A stretch of 37,872 nucleotides of DNA, taken from contig JAGWAX010000003.1 in the NCBI GenBank assembly GCA_021296175.1, positions 1 through 37,872 of the forward strand, read 5' to 3'. The position numbers and the translations under genes are program-made. The stretch comes from Nitrosopumilaceae archaeon. GTDB taxonomy: Archaea; Thermoproteota; Nitrososphaeria; Nitrososphaerales; Nitrosopumilaceae. Shown here piece after piece: positions 10,710-20,351 of this stretch (position 1 is the stretch's first letter; each line of letters opens with the position of its first letter). The notes beneath the pieces are model-generated. The model was given only the letters and a program-made list of their open reading frames with translations, did not search any database and was not told the DNA's origin.

Positions 10710-11243
10710 ATGCACTGCATGCCCGGCAGCGGATATTCTACAATCGGCCTCAAGCCGAGCATACTGGCGCTCCTCACAAGCGTCACGGACACGTTTTATC
10801 CGGGAATGTTTTTGCCAAGCACCCTGATAATTCTGATGAACGAGGTGAGGCAGGGACGGTATACGGTAAAGATGCACGGCCACAGGCTCGACCTCTCAGG
10901 CAAGTACAACACGCTGACCATACGCAACGACATAAAGGAGTGGATTGACGGCCACCACGAGGAATCCATGGGGGAGTACGCGTCAAAATACCGCATAAAG
11001 TGCTACTCGCACTTTGTCAGCTACTTTCTTGCAAACCTGTTCGAGTCAAAGTTCGAGTCGCAGAACGGGGTCATACGGCTGCAGGAGTCGGACTTTGAGT
11101 GGCTTCACTCCGAGTACGAGTCGCACCGTGGCGCGGCCGCAGGGTCCGGGAACGGCCAGATGACCTTTGACAGGTTTGCCGATGTGTACGTAAACAACAT
11201 CCTGCAAAAGATGAGGACCGCAAAGGAGATCCTCTCTGCCTGA
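10710..11243 (+). CDS. Conserved hypothetical protein, 177 aa
   Basis: Good coding character, AT-rich promoter ATAAAATAATATAA at 10683-10697; the second Met at 10719 is an alternative leaderless start. Confidence 0.7.
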   Translation: MHCMPGSGYSTIGLKPSILALLTSVTDTFYPGMFLPSTLIILMNEVRQGRYTVKMHGHRLDLSGKYNTLTIRNDIKEWIDGHHEESMGEYASKYRIKCYSHFVSYFLANLFESKFESQNGVIRLQESDFEWLHSEYESHRGAAAGSGNGQMTFDRFADVYVNNILQKMRTAKEILSA

Positions 11244-11247
11244 GCCG

Positions 11248-11502
11248 TCACAGCGGCGTCATGGTGTCGATCAGCCTGGCGTTTGTAACCTGGCAGTCCT
11301 TCTCCTGTATCTCGAGGTCCACGGTATACTTTAGCCCGTCACGCATAAAGTTCACCTGCACGTCCCACGCCACGCGCGGCCCCTTTTCAGGTATCTGAAA
11401 CGTCTCGTTGACCCTAAAGTCGGATATCGCGTCGCCGTACAGAGACGCGATGACGCGCCTGGACTCGCGCTCTATGTCCGCCGGCGTGCTTACCGCAACC
11501 AT
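11248..11502 (-). CDS. Small conserved hypothetical protein, 84 aa
   Basis: Compact ORF with mixed alpha/beta character; TTATAA box about 25 bp upstream on the minus strand. Confidence 0.65.
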   Translation of the reverse strand: MVAVSTPADIERESRRVIASLYGDAISDFRVNETFQIPEKGPRVAWDVQVNFMRDGLKYTVDLEIQEKDCQVTNARLIDTMTPL

Positions 11503-11649
11503 GCATGTGGTATGGCGTGGTATGTTATAAGATTTTTGTCACGGTGTTGTTGCAGATTACACACAACACTCTAGGGCCGGCTGCCTGCGTACAGTACGAA
11601 TTACCCGTCAGGCGGGCCCCGGATTGCGCGGGCGCGGGTTCCGCATTAA

Positions 11650-12912
11650 TTATGGCGGCAGCCAGCGGCCGCCCTTTCCTCTTTTGGCGGCTCTTTTTTG
11701 CGCCTTTGTGATTTTTTCCACAACCTTGTCCCGGTAGTGCTCGGCGGTGCGGTTGCCGGGATCAAGGGAGAGCGCCTTTTCGTACGACAGGAGGGCCTCG
11801 TCGTATCGCCCCAGCAGGTATAGCAGCTTTCCGCGATAACTGTGCGCGTACGCGTACTCCGGATCCGCGTCTATGGCCAAGTCGCAGTATTCAAGGGCCT
11901 CGGCGTGTCGCTTGCGGTGCTCCAAGATCCAGACCATGCTGCACAGGGCCTTGGGGTTCGAGGGGTCGGCGCGTATCGCGGCGTCACAAAAGAACACGGC
12001 CGCGGCATGCTGCTTTAGCGAGTGTAGCGCAATCCCCTTGCTGTACAGGGCCCTGACGTTTCTTGGATCATACTCGAGTATCCTGTCAAGGCACGCGACT
12101 GCCTTGCGGTACATGCCGGTCCGGTCATACAGGAAGCTCAGGTTGAGGTGGGCCTCGGTGCAGTGCGGGTCGATCCGTATGGCCTTCTCATAGAGCGGGA
12201 CCACGTCCTTTGAGGGGAGCCCCGCATAGTCTAGCGTCCAGCCCTTTGCCACGAGTGCGTCCGCGTTCTCCGGGTTCAGGCGCAGAGCCCTTGTGTACAT
12301 CTCCACCGCCTTCTCGTGCCTTTTCTGCCGTGACAGCGCCTTGCCCTGCTCGTACAGGGCGACGGACTGCCTGGCCTCGGCCTTCCTTGCGTCATCCAGG
12401 GCCGATATGGACTCGGCGTTCCTGTGCATCCGGCTCAGGACGCGGCTCCTGCAGTGGTGGGCCTGCACGTGGTCACCGCCGCTTCTCGATATTACCCCGT
12501 CAAGCATCGCAACCGCCTCGTCGTGATCCCCGAGTCCGCTCCTGCAGAGGGCCGAGTATGCCACGGCGTCGTCATACGTGGCGTCTATTGCAAGGATCCT
12601 CTCAAAGTTCACGAGGGCCTCCGCGTACCTGTGCTGCTTTTCGAGCGCAAGCCCCAGGCCCTGCAGGGCGTCTATGTTGGAGGGATCGGACTCGACTATC
12701 TCTGCATAGCAGCGTTCGGAGTCGCCGTACCTTCCCGTCTGGTAGTGTATGCCCGCAATGTGCATCAGGGCGGTCCCGTTGTGCGGGTTTATGCTCAAGG
12801 CCTTTGCGAACCTGGAGGTCGCCTTTGAGAGCTGCCCGTACCGCTCGCACCGGAGTCCCTCGTTTATGTGGCGCCACTCGTTTACGCCGCGCCCCTTTCC
12901 TGCAAATATCAC
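11650..12912 (-). CDS. Tetratricopeptide-repeat (TPR) protein
   Basis: Repeated 34-residue units (AEALVNFERILAIDATYDDAVAYSALC, AVEMYTRALRLNPENADALVAKGWTL, ALLSYEKALSLDPGN); TTATAAGC box about 26 bp upstream of ATG. Confidence 0.92.
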   Translation of the reverse strand: MIFAGKGRGVNEWRHINEGLRCERYGQLSKATSRFAKALSINPHNGTALMHIAGIHYQTGRYGDSERCYAEIVESDPSNIDALQGLGLALEKQHRYAEALVNFERILAIDATYDDAVAYSALCRSGLGDHDEAVAMLDGVISRSGGDHVQAHHCRSRVLSRMHRNAESISALDDARKAEARQSVALYEQGKALSRQKRHEKAVEMYTRALRLNPENADALVAKGWTLDYAGLPSKDVVPLYEKAIRIDPHCTEAHLNLSFLYDRTGMYRKAVACLDRILEYDPRNVRALYSKGIALHSLKQHAAAVFFCDAAIRADPSNPKALCSMVWILEHRKRHAEALEYCDLAIDADPEYAYAHSYRGKLLYLLGRYDEALLSYEKALSLDPGNRTAEHYRDKVVEKITKAQKRAAKRGKGGRWLPP

Positions 12913-13088
12913 GTGCGAATTAGTAGACGTACGCGCTTATAACTTTGGATATTGCCGCGCGGGTGGGATGTGTACGGACGGCCGTCTATCATTATACGAT
13001 CCGGCGCCGTCTTGTCGGTGCCGCACCGCACATTCGTAGTTTACTTGGAATCTTTATTTATCTACAATGCGTCACATGGTTGATTGCC

Positions 13089-14204
13089 ATGGGGATGGAG
13101 TTTTACGGTGACGATTACCGGGGGGCCGACGTCGCGCCGTTTGTGGGAATAAACACATTTCTGCACCTGCCCTGGATCAGAAGCCATGCCGAGCTGGTAG
13201 AGGCAAACCCCGACGTGGCGATAATAGGCGAGCCGTTTGACTTTGGTACCACGATACGGCCGGGCGCAAGATACGGCCCGCGGGCCCTGCGTGCCGCGTC
13301 CACCATACCGTCCCCGCCGTACGAGCGGTTCAACATAGAGACCGGGGCCGACCCGTTTGGCACGTTCAGAACCGTGGATTATGGCGACGTGCATGTCTCA
13401 CCGGGCGACGTGATAGAGTCACACAAGAGGATGACCGTAAAGGTCAAGGAGGTGCTCGAGCAAGACGGCATCCCGGTCATGCTCGGGGGGGACCACTCCA
13501 TAACGTATGCCAATGTAAGGGCATTTGCAAAAAAGTACAAGCGGATAGGCATGATACACTTTGACACGCACGCAGACTGCGCGCCGCAGGGCCTGACGGG
13601 CTACAAGTACGACCACGGGGCTCACATACGCCGCATAATGGAGATCGGGTGCATGAAGGGGCGCAACTACTCGCTTGTGGGACCGCGCGGATACTGGCCG
13701 GGGCCGGACCTTTACAAGTGGATGTCCGACCAGGACTTTCAATGGTTTACGATGCTCGACGTGGAGGAGATGGGAATAGACTATATCGCAAAGGAGATTG
13801 CGGACCGCGCAAACGACGGGACGGACGCAGTATACCTGAGCTGGGACATAGACTCGTTTGACCCCGCATACGCCCCCGGCACAGGGGAGCCGGAGCCCAA
13901 CGGACTGACATCCAGGGAGGGCATCCGCATGATCAGGCTGCTCTCGAAATCCTTTGACCCGGATCGCTTTGCGATGGATCTGGTGGAGGTCTCGCCGGCG
14001 TATGACGTCAGCGACAACAGCTCGTACAACGGCGGGATTACCTCGGGCCTTGGCCAGCGGCTGATAGTGGAGCTGCTAGCGGGACTCTCGCTTACAAAGA
14101 GGGGGCTTGAGGGCGGCAGCCCCGTCAGGCCGAGGGACTATCGTGGTACGGGCAACACGTACAACTTTGGAAACCCACGGGCGGAGATCCCTGATCGCGG
14201 TTGA
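13089..14204 (+). CDS. Ureohydrolase superfamily enzyme (agmatinase/arginase/guanidinase-like)
   Basis: Metal-binding motifs GGDHSI, FDTHAD (DxHxD) and SWDIDSFDPAYAPGTGEPE; N-terminal EPFDFGTTIRPGARYGPRALR. Start reassigned from 12945 to 13089 because TTTATTTA lies at about 13054-13061. Confidence 0.93.
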   Translation: MGMEFYGDDYRGADVAPFVGINTFLHLPWIRSHAELVEANPDVAIIGEPFDFGTTIRPGARYGPRALRAASTIPSPPYERFNIETGADPFGTFRTVDYGDVHVSPGDVIESHKRMTVKVKEVLEQDGIPVMLGGDHSITYANVRAFAKKYKRIGMIHFDTHADCAPQGLTGYKYDHGAHIRRIMEIGCMKGRNYSLVGPRGYWPGPDLYKWMSDQDFQWFTMLDVEEMGIDYIAKEIADRANDGTDAVYLSWDIDSFDPAYAPGTGEPEPNGLTSREGIRMIRLLSKSFDPDRFAMDLVEVSPAYDVSDNSSYNGGITSGLGQRLIVELLAGLSLTKRGLEGGSPVRPRDYRGTGNTYNFGNPRAEIPDRG

Positions 14205-14272
14205 CGCGTAATACACGCCGCCGCCCCCTGCAGTGCACCATACGGGTAACCGCGCGGGGAGCAGACAGGGAC

Positions 14273-14740
14273 ATGGGCCCGCTGACCAGGCGGTACGACA
14301 TTATGGACAGAAACGACGAGGAGATGCTTGCGGTGGCGGCCGATTCAATCCAGAACATGATCGCCGGCAACCGCAGAATAAACATTAACGACGTCATGCT
14401 GCTGTACGGGGCATGCGCGTACTCGTCTGCGGCGGCAGACCGGCAGGGCTCATGCATGTCTGCAATCGAGGAGTGGTTGCCGGACATGCTGTCTGACCAT
14501 CAGGTGATGATCGGCGTGCCGGACATGATCAAGCGCCTTGAGATCAGCATTACGGACAGGGCAGGAGGCGACGCGGTAAATGTTGTGATGCAGGATCCAA
14601 TCAGGCCCGCATCATATATGAAATGGGGATTGAGTCAGGGGCAATCAGCAGCATCAGCATCAGCATCGTTTAGCAACAGCAATGGCAGCGGCAGCAGTGG
14701 CGACATCAGCGGCAGGATGATCTCGGGAGATGTACCATGA
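14273..14740 (+). CDS. Putative degenerate urease-gamma (UreA)-like protein with Ser/Gly-rich tail
   Basis: By eye it aligns to this window's UreA: RRININDVMLL / [32 protein letters not shown]...VVMQDPI / [19 protein letters not shown]...[11 protein letters not shown] overlap with the downstream nickel transporter. Confidence 0.6.
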   Translation: MGPLTRRYDIMDRNDEEMLAVAADSIQNMIAGNRRININDVMLLYGACAYSSAAADRQGSCMSAIEEWLPDMLSDHQVMIGVPDMIKRLEISITDRAGGDAVNVVMQDPIRPASYMKWGLSQGQSAASASASFSNSNGSGSSGDISGRMISGDVP

Positions 14741-15591
14741 CCGTGCTGGACGGGCTGCTTGCAGGCGCATACCACGTGCCGTACGCAGAGGCTCCCCTGC
14801 TTTTGCTGGGAGCCGGACTGCTGGTAGGACTGTATCATGCATTGGAGCCGGACCACGTAACCGCAATGTTGTCGTCTGTCAGGCGAGGGCAGAGGGGGGA
14901 AGAGAAACAGAGCAGGAGGATGGCAGGCATAACGGGCTCCATATCGGGCCTGCTATGGGGGTTCGGGCACGCGTCTAGCATATTTCTAGTGGCAGTGTTG
15001 GTCATCATACTGTCCGTAAACATCCCACGCGAACTGTTTGATATATTCGAGATGGGGGTGGGGGCGATGCTGATCCTGCTTGGCGTGTCGGCAATATGTG
15101 AGGGGGCCGGCGGCACAAAAAGGTGGATGCTGCCATTCCTGTCACGGCTTTGGGCCCACTCGCACGTCCATACGCACGAGGACGGAACGACGCACTCCCA
15201 TCCGCACAACCACGACGACAAACGCGAGGGGGGTGGCGGCAGTACGGGCCACTCGCACAGCCACGTCCCGTACGTCATAGGATGCGTGCACGGCCTGGCC
15301 GGAAGCGGGGGGCTGGTGATATTGGCCCTGTCGGCCATGCCGGACGCAATAGCGTCGTCCGCGGCCGATGCCGGGGCGCTACTGCCGTTGCCGCTATTAC
15401 TTGCGTCAGTGTTTGGCGCGGGGTCGACGATCGGCATGGTGCTGGTGGCAGGCGCCCTGTCACTGCTGTTTGCGGCATGCGGCAGCACCAACACCGCAAG
15501 GAGGGCAATTCGGTACGCGTCAGGGGGCGCCGCCATACTGTTTGGCGCATATATCATTGCAGGCGGCGCGGCCGCGGCGCTGGGAATATAG
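14737..15591 (+). CDS. NicO/UreH-type nickel(cobalt) transporter with His-rich loop
   Basis: Multi-TM, LYHALEPDHVTAM (HX4DH-type), GLLWGFGHASS, His-rich loop HSHVHTHEDGTTHSHPHNHDD...GHSHSHV, IGCVHGLAGSGGL. Confidence 0.87.
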   Translation: MTVLDGLLAGAYHVPYAEAPLLLLGAGLLVGLYHALEPDHVTAMLSSVRRGQRGEEKQSRRMAGITGSISGLLWGFGHASSIFLVAVLVIILSVNIPRELFDIFEMGVGAMLILLGVSAICEGAGGTKRWMLPFLSRLWAHSHVHTHEDGTTHSHPHNHDDKREGGGGSTGHSHSHVPYVIGCVHGLAGSGGLVILALSAMPDAIASSAADAGALLPLPLLLASVFGAGSTIGMVLVAGALSLLFAACGSTNTARRAIRYASGGAAILFGAYIIAGGAAAALGI

Positions 15592-15747
15592 CGGTGTCAG
15601 GGCAGGAAACAACAACCAAGAGCACGGCGGCGTACCGGTGCAAAAATAGTGCAGGATCGCCACAAGAGAACTGCGCCCGTCAGACCCGTCCGGTGGCGCC
15701 AGCGGCAACGTCTGCAGAAACCGGTCCCCGCGCCGGAACCAAGAGCA

Positions 15748-16323
15748 CTAGCGAGTCGCAGTCTCCGGATTGTGCGGCTCGGCCCTGCCGCTGCCGTCTC
15801 CCCAGTTTCCGCGGGCCTGGCCCAGCAGCAGGCTGCGCGACTTTAGCGTCTTTCGAATCAGGACGAACCCGAGCGCGGTCGTAATGGCGCCAAACAGGAT
15901 GTGCGTCACGTTGGCATCCTCCCCAGTGGACATCATGGTAAAGCCCAGTCCCAGCAGCATCATCAGGCCGCCCAGCCCGGCAAAGATTATCATTACAAGG
16001 GGCAGCTTCTGCGGGGGCCTCGGCAGCTCGCCTTTTGACTTTGGCGCCGTGGGGACGGGAACGGCCCCGTTTGATACTGCCTCGTAGCAGACATGGCAGT
16101 AGTTGTGGTGGGTGCCGCCCTTGTTGTACGGCTTCATAAAGTAATAGTCGACACCGCACAGATCGCACTTCCTAGTAGGGCTTACAATCTTGGCGTGCTT
16201 GTCAAACTCCTTGCCGAGCTCCATCATGCAGGGCCTGCAATAGTAGCCCGGTATGCGCCACATGCGCTGGAACTTGTACTTTTTCCATCCAAGGGTGATG
16301 CCGCACCCGCCGCAGTGTGTCAC
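15748..16323 (-). CDS. Zinc-ribbon-containing membrane protein, 191 aa
   Basis: Three CxxC motifs (CGGC, CRPC, CDLC) plus CHVC, and two TM helices; directly downstream of the SSS gene. Confidence 0.75.
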   Translation of the reverse strand: MTHCGGCGITLGWKKYKFQRMWRIPGYYCRPCMMELGKEFDKHAKIVSPTRKCDLCGVDYYFMKPYNKGGTHHNYCHVCYEAVSNGAVPVPTAPKSKGELPRPPQKLPLVMIIFAGLGGLMMLLGLGFTMMSTGEDANVTHILFGAITTALGFVLIRKTLKSRSLLLGQARGNWGDGSGRAEPHNPETATR

Positions 16324-16329
16324 GAGGGA

Positions 16330-18561
16330 TCACGCCCCCGATTTTGCCCCGTCGTCCTTTCCGCGTTTGTCGGCGTCGTCACCACCGCTGTCGTCATCAC
16401 CACTATCGCCGCCGCCATCGCCGGCTCCATCGGCAGGATCATCCTCGACGGCCTCCTGCGCCCCGGATTCCGTGACGACCGTCTTTCTGCCCCTGGCGAC
16501 CTGTGCGATTCCATGCCTCGCTTCTATGATGGGCAGCCCAACTATAAAAAAGGTCGCGGCGCTCACCCATACGACGGCTATGCCGACCCAGAAAGAGTAG
16601 AATCCGATATCAAACACGTACCCGGAGAAGAACAGCGGCATGGGCCACGCTATGATCAGCACCAAGGTCATGATCCCGCCTCCCTTGAGGCTGAACTTGA
16701 ACGCGCGGGCAAGCGTCTTTTCGTCCGCGTCGAGCGCCGCCCTCTCGGCCTGGCTTATGTCCACCAGCTTTATCCTCTCCCTCATTATTGCCCAGTCGAA
16801 CTTGGTCCTGCTTGCCAGGCTTCCCAGTCCCGCAATGGCGCCGCCCGTAAGTATGCCGGCTATGTTACCGAAGAGCATCGAGTAGTTGTGGCCCAGACTG
16901 GCAAGCGACACCTCGCCCCCGAACTCTGGCAGCGACGCGGCCACGCCGACCCACGTGCCCAGCGCCACGAAGAGTCCCGCAACCGCGCCTATCGTGGCGG
17001 CGTACTTGTTTGTGCGCTTCCACGTGATCGTCAGGGCTATCGGTATCACGGCAGAGCCGATCAACACGCCCATCGCCAGGTATACGAATCCCAGTGACAG
17101 TCCCATGCTCAGCAGTATCACCGCCAGGCCCCCCATGCCCAGGCCGAACCCGACTATGGTGGCGCGCGAGACCTTTAGCAGCTGCTTTCCCGACGCCGAC
17201 GGGTTCTTGTACGTCCGGTACACGTCGTATGTGATCAGTGACGAGACGGCGATCAGCTCGGCGGAGCCCGCCGACGTCACGGCCATGAACAGCATGGTCA
17301 GCACCATCACGGCTCCCACCTCGCCCATCAAGACTGATGCGGCGGCGGGTACCGTAAGCCCGAGCTGGACCTGCTCCGGCGTCAGGTCCACGCCAAGCGC
17401 GACGGCCGTGAGGCCCATTGTAGTTGCAAGCGTAAACGGAATGGCAAACCAGCAGGCGCCCCCGAGCAGGAACCCCTTTACCGTGGACTGCGGGCGCGCA
17501 GCAATCGCGCGCTGCCAGTACGCCTGGTCCACAAACACGGTGCCAAAGTTGCCCACGATGTTGATCACGCCGAATATCAGACCCCCGAGGGACGCCATAG
17601 TAAGGTAGGCGCCCGCCGCGTTGCCCTCCACCGGGTTTATGCGCGCGGCCTCGACGAGCTTGTCGTACATCCCCTCGATGCCGCCCGTAACGGGGCTGAT
17701 AAAGTAGACCGTGCTGACGAATATCAGTATCACGATGAATATTATGATCGTATGCATGTAGTCCGCCACGAACGTGGCCTTTAACCCGCCGACCAGCGTG
17801 TATATCATCACGCCTATCGGAATCAGGAACGCGGCAATCGAGATGTCCATGCCGGTCAGCCCGTTGACGACTGCCGCTCCGCCGAGCAGCAGCATGGCGG
17901 TCACTATCATGTTTGTCATCAGTGCGAACACGAGAAAGACCCGATGGGCGCCGCCGCCGTACCTAGCCCTTATGATCTCCAAGAACGTGTGTGCATTGGG
18001 CGCCTTGCGCTTGAGCTCTATTGCCAGTATGCCGAAGAGAAGGACCTGTATGGACGCGCCTGCCGCATACCAGAACGGGCCACTTACCCCGTACTGGTAG
18101 GCAACCGTCGATGACTGCAGCAGCGTGGCGGCCCACGTCCAGGCAGATACAATGGCAGCCGCAGTAAGGCCTGTTTTGATCACCCTGCCCGCCGTGTTGA
18201 ACCACTCGGAGGTCTGGGAGACGCCTAGGTATCGTTCCTCTACCTTTGTCTCGACCGTAATTACGATCGCAAACACGGCGCCGAGGCCCACAACTATGAA
18301 CCAGCCCCAGCTCTCGTCGAGCACGTCACCTATCGTGAATCCTTCCGCGATGACACCGGCACCAAACGCCGGGTTTGGGACGCAGGATATAGCCAGTACG
18401 GCGACCAGCGCCACTGCCGCAGACGGCAAAAGTGCCTGCCGGGACATGATCGCCTTCTTGTTGGCCGCCGCAACAGATGCAATAGATTCAAGCGGCGCCA
18501 CCACTGATGCCGTTATCGTAGAGAGGGTGGTAGTCGCAGGCTGTCCGCGCTCCATGCGCAT
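16330..18561 (-). CDS. SSS-family transporter, DUR3-like (probable urea/Na+ symporter)
   Basis: SSS topology (SAWTWAATLLQSSTVAYQYGVSGPFWYAAGA, GGLKATFVADYMHT); close paralog of the 31240-33615 product; adjacent to ureC. Substrate inferred from context. Confidence 0.85.
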   Translation of the reverse strand: MRMERGQPATTTLSTITASVVAPLESIASVAAANKKAIMSRQALLPSAAVALVAVLAISCVPNPAFGAGVIAEGFTIGDVLDESWGWFIVVGLGAVFAIVITVETKVEERYLGVSQTSEWFNTAGRVIKTGLTAAAIVSAWTWAATLLQSSTVAYQYGVSGPFWYAAGASIQVLLFGILAIELKRKAPNAHTFLEIIRARYGGGAHRVFLVFALMTNMIVTAMLLLGGAAVVNGLTGMDISIAAFLIPIGVMIYTLVGGLKATFVADYMHTIIIFIVILIFVSTVYFISPVTGGIEGMYDKLVEAARINPVEGNAAGAYLTMASLGGLIFGVINIVGNFGTVFVDQAYWQRAIAARPQSTVKGFLLGGACWFAIPFTLATTMGLTAVALGVDLTPEQVQLGLTVPAAASVLMGEVGAVMVLTMLFMAVTSAGSAELIAVSSLITYDVYRTYKNPSASGKQLLKVSRATIVGFGLGMGGLAVILLSMGLSLGFVYLAMGVLIGSAVIPIALTITWKRTNKYAATIGAVAGLFVALGTWVGVAASLPEFGGEVSLASLGHNYSMLFGNIAGILTGGAIAGLGSLASRTKFDWAIMRERIKLVDISQAERAALDADEKTLARAFKFSLKGGGIMTLVLIIAWPMPLFFSGYVFDIGFYSFWVGIAVVWVSAATFFIVGLPIIEARHGIAQVARGRKTVVTESGAQEAVEDDPADGAGDGGGDSGDDDSGGDDADKRGKDDGAKSGA

Positions 18562-18605
18562 ACGTGTGGCCTGCTTGCCCCATATGCGTTCAAACCGTAT
18601 CTCGC

Positions 18606-18638
18606 CTTATATACAAAAAATTAGTCGATGTCGACTAA
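18606..18638 (-). promoter_or_regulatory. Palindrome TTAGTCGA-N2-TCGACTAA, T-run and TATATAAG box between ureC and the DUR3-like gene
   Basis: Minus-strand read: TAG(ureC stop) TTAGTCGACATCGACTAATTTTTTGTATATAAGG. 8-bp perfect arms, T6, then TATA box. Confidence 0.55.
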
Positions 18639-20351
18639 CTAGTACAGGCTGTACAGCCTTCCAAGAGACAGGCGCGTCGCCGGTTCGGCGGTGGCCGGCC
18701 TGCCGTCCACCACGACCTCGTAGGTCTCCGGATTGATGCGTATCTCAGGCGTCAGGCTGTTGTACAGCATGTCCTTTTTGCCTATGTTTCGGCAGTTCTC
18801 GACTGGCACCAGCCTCTTTGAGGTCCCAAGGCTGTCTGCAAGCCCGCGGGCGATGGCCAGCTTTGACGTGAACGTAACCGACGTCGAGTGCTTGGCCGAG
18901 CCGAGCGCCCCGAACATCGGGCGGTAGTACACCGGCTCGGTCGTGGGTATGCTCGCGTTGGGATCGCCCATCAGCGAGTACGCGACAAACCCTCCCTTTA
19001 TGATCATCTTGGGCTTTATGCCAAAGAACTGCGGCGTCCACACTACGATATCGGCAAGCTTGCCGGGCTCAAGCGAGCCGACGTGGGCCGATATCCCGTG
19101 CGTTATGGCCGGGTTTATGGTAATCTTGGCAAGGTACCTCTTTACGCGCACGTTGTCGTTGTCGCCGCGCTCGCCGGCAAGCCGCCCCGCACTGCGCTTC
19201 ATCTTGTCGGCGGTCTGCCAGTTTCTCGTGGTAACCTCCCCCACCCTCCCCATCGCCTGACTGTCAGAGGACATCATGGATATGGCGCCCATGTCGTGCA
19301 GGACGTCCTCCGCCGCTATGGTCTCGCCGCGTATACGCGACTCGGCAAACGAGAGGTCCTCCGGGACGGAGGGGTTCAGGTGGTGGCAGACCATCATCAT
19401 GTCGAGGTGCTCTGCAAGGGTGTTCACCGTAAACGGGCGCGTCGGGTTGGTGGAGGACGGCAGTATGTTCGGCTCCCCGGCCACCCTCATTATGTCGGGC
19501 GCGTGCCCCCCGCCGGCCCCCTCCGTGTGGTACGTGTGGATGGTCCGGCCCGCTATGGCCTGTATGGTATCGTCCACAAAGCCGCATTCGTTGAGCGTGT
19601 CAGTGTGTATCGCGACCTGCGTGTCCGTCTCGTCTGCCACGCGCAGGGCCGAGTCTATGGTGGCAGGCGTCGTCCCCCAGTCCTCGTGCAGCTTTAGCCC
19701 GCAGGCGCCGGCCCCCACCTGCTCCAAAAGCGACTCGGGCCTGGAGTCGTTGCCCTTGCAGAGAAACCCAAAATTCAGCGGGTACTCCTCGGCGGCCTCT
19801 ATCATGCGGTGTATGTTCCACGAGCCTGGCGTGCAGGTCGTGGCCTTTGTTCCGTCGGCGGGGCCCGTGCCGCCGCCTATCATGGTGGTGGTGCCGTTGC
19901 ATATGGCGTCCACCGCCTGCTGCGGCGAGATGAAGTGGATGTGGGAGTCTATGGTGCCCGGCGTGCATATAGTGTGCTCGCCTGCGATCACCTCCGTGTT
20001 CGAGGACACGGTCATCTCTATGCCGTCCATGATGTGGGGGTTGCCGGCGTTCCCGACGCCCACGATGAGCCCGTCCTTTATCCCGATGTCGGCCTTTACA
20101 ATGCCAAGCACCGGGTCCATGACGATCGCGTTTGTAATCAGCAGGTCAAGCGAGTCCTCCCGCAGGACGCCGCTGGCCTGGCCCATCCCGTCGCGCGCGC
20201 TCTTTCCGCCGCCAAAGACGATCTCGTCGCCGTGCACGAGCAGGTCACGCTCGATCTCTATTATCAGGTCCGTGTCGGCAAGCCGGACCCTGTCGCCGGC
20301 GGTGGGCCCGAACAGCTCGGCATACCGGCGCCGCGGAATCTCAAGCGTCAC
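18639..20351 (-). CDS. ureC: Urease alpha subunit
   Basis: [12 protein letters not shown] (carbamylated Lys motif), [22 protein letters not shown] flap, [11 protein letters not shown]. Confidence 0.98.
   Translation of the reverse strand: MTLEIPRRRYAELFGPTAGDRVRLADTDLIIEIERDLLVHGDEIVFGGGKSARDGMGQASGVLREDSLDLLITNAIVMDPVLGIVKADIGIKDGLIVGVGNAGNPHIMDGIEMTVSSNTEVIAGEHTICTPGTIDSHIHFISPQQAVDAICNGTTTMIGGGTGPADGTKATTCTPGSWNIHRMIEAAEEYPLNFGFLCKGNDSRPESLLEQVGAGACGLKLHEDWGTTPATIDSALRVADETDTQVAIHTDTLNECGFVDDTIQAIAGRTIHTYHTEGAGGGHAPDIMRVAGEPNILPSSTNPTRPFTVNTLAEHLDMMMVCHHLNPSVPEDLSFAESRIRGETIAAEDVLHDMGAISMMSSDSQAMGRVGEVTTRNWQTADKMKRSAGRLAGERGDNDNVRVKRYLAKITINPAITHGISAHVGSLEPGKLADIVVWTPQFFGIKPKMIIKGGFVAYSLMGDPNASIPTTEPVYYRPMFGALGSAKHSTSVTFTSKLAIARGLADSLGTSKRLVPVENCRNIGKKDMLYNSLTPEIRINPETYEVVVDGRPATAEPATRLSLGRLYSLY

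Noticed and set aside
12974-12985. ACGG-ACGG-CCGT mini hairpin resembling a guanidine-II (mini-ykkC) stem-loop, upstream of the ureohydrolase
   Set aside because: Only one hairpin with a 4-bp stem; guanidine-II needs two ACGR hairpins, and this lies upstream of the likely TATA box (about 13054-13061), so it would not be in the mRNA. Worth a cmscan, but not claimed.
12945-13088. N-terminal extension of the ureohydrolase ORF (MDIAARVGCVRTAVYHY...)
   Set aside because: The TATA-like TTTATTTA lies inside this extension, and superfamily similarity begins after 13089.
14201-14272. TTG start of the UreA-like ORF
   Set aside because: Overlaps the end of the ureohydrolase gene with basic low-complexity sequence; the in-frame ATG at 14273 is better.
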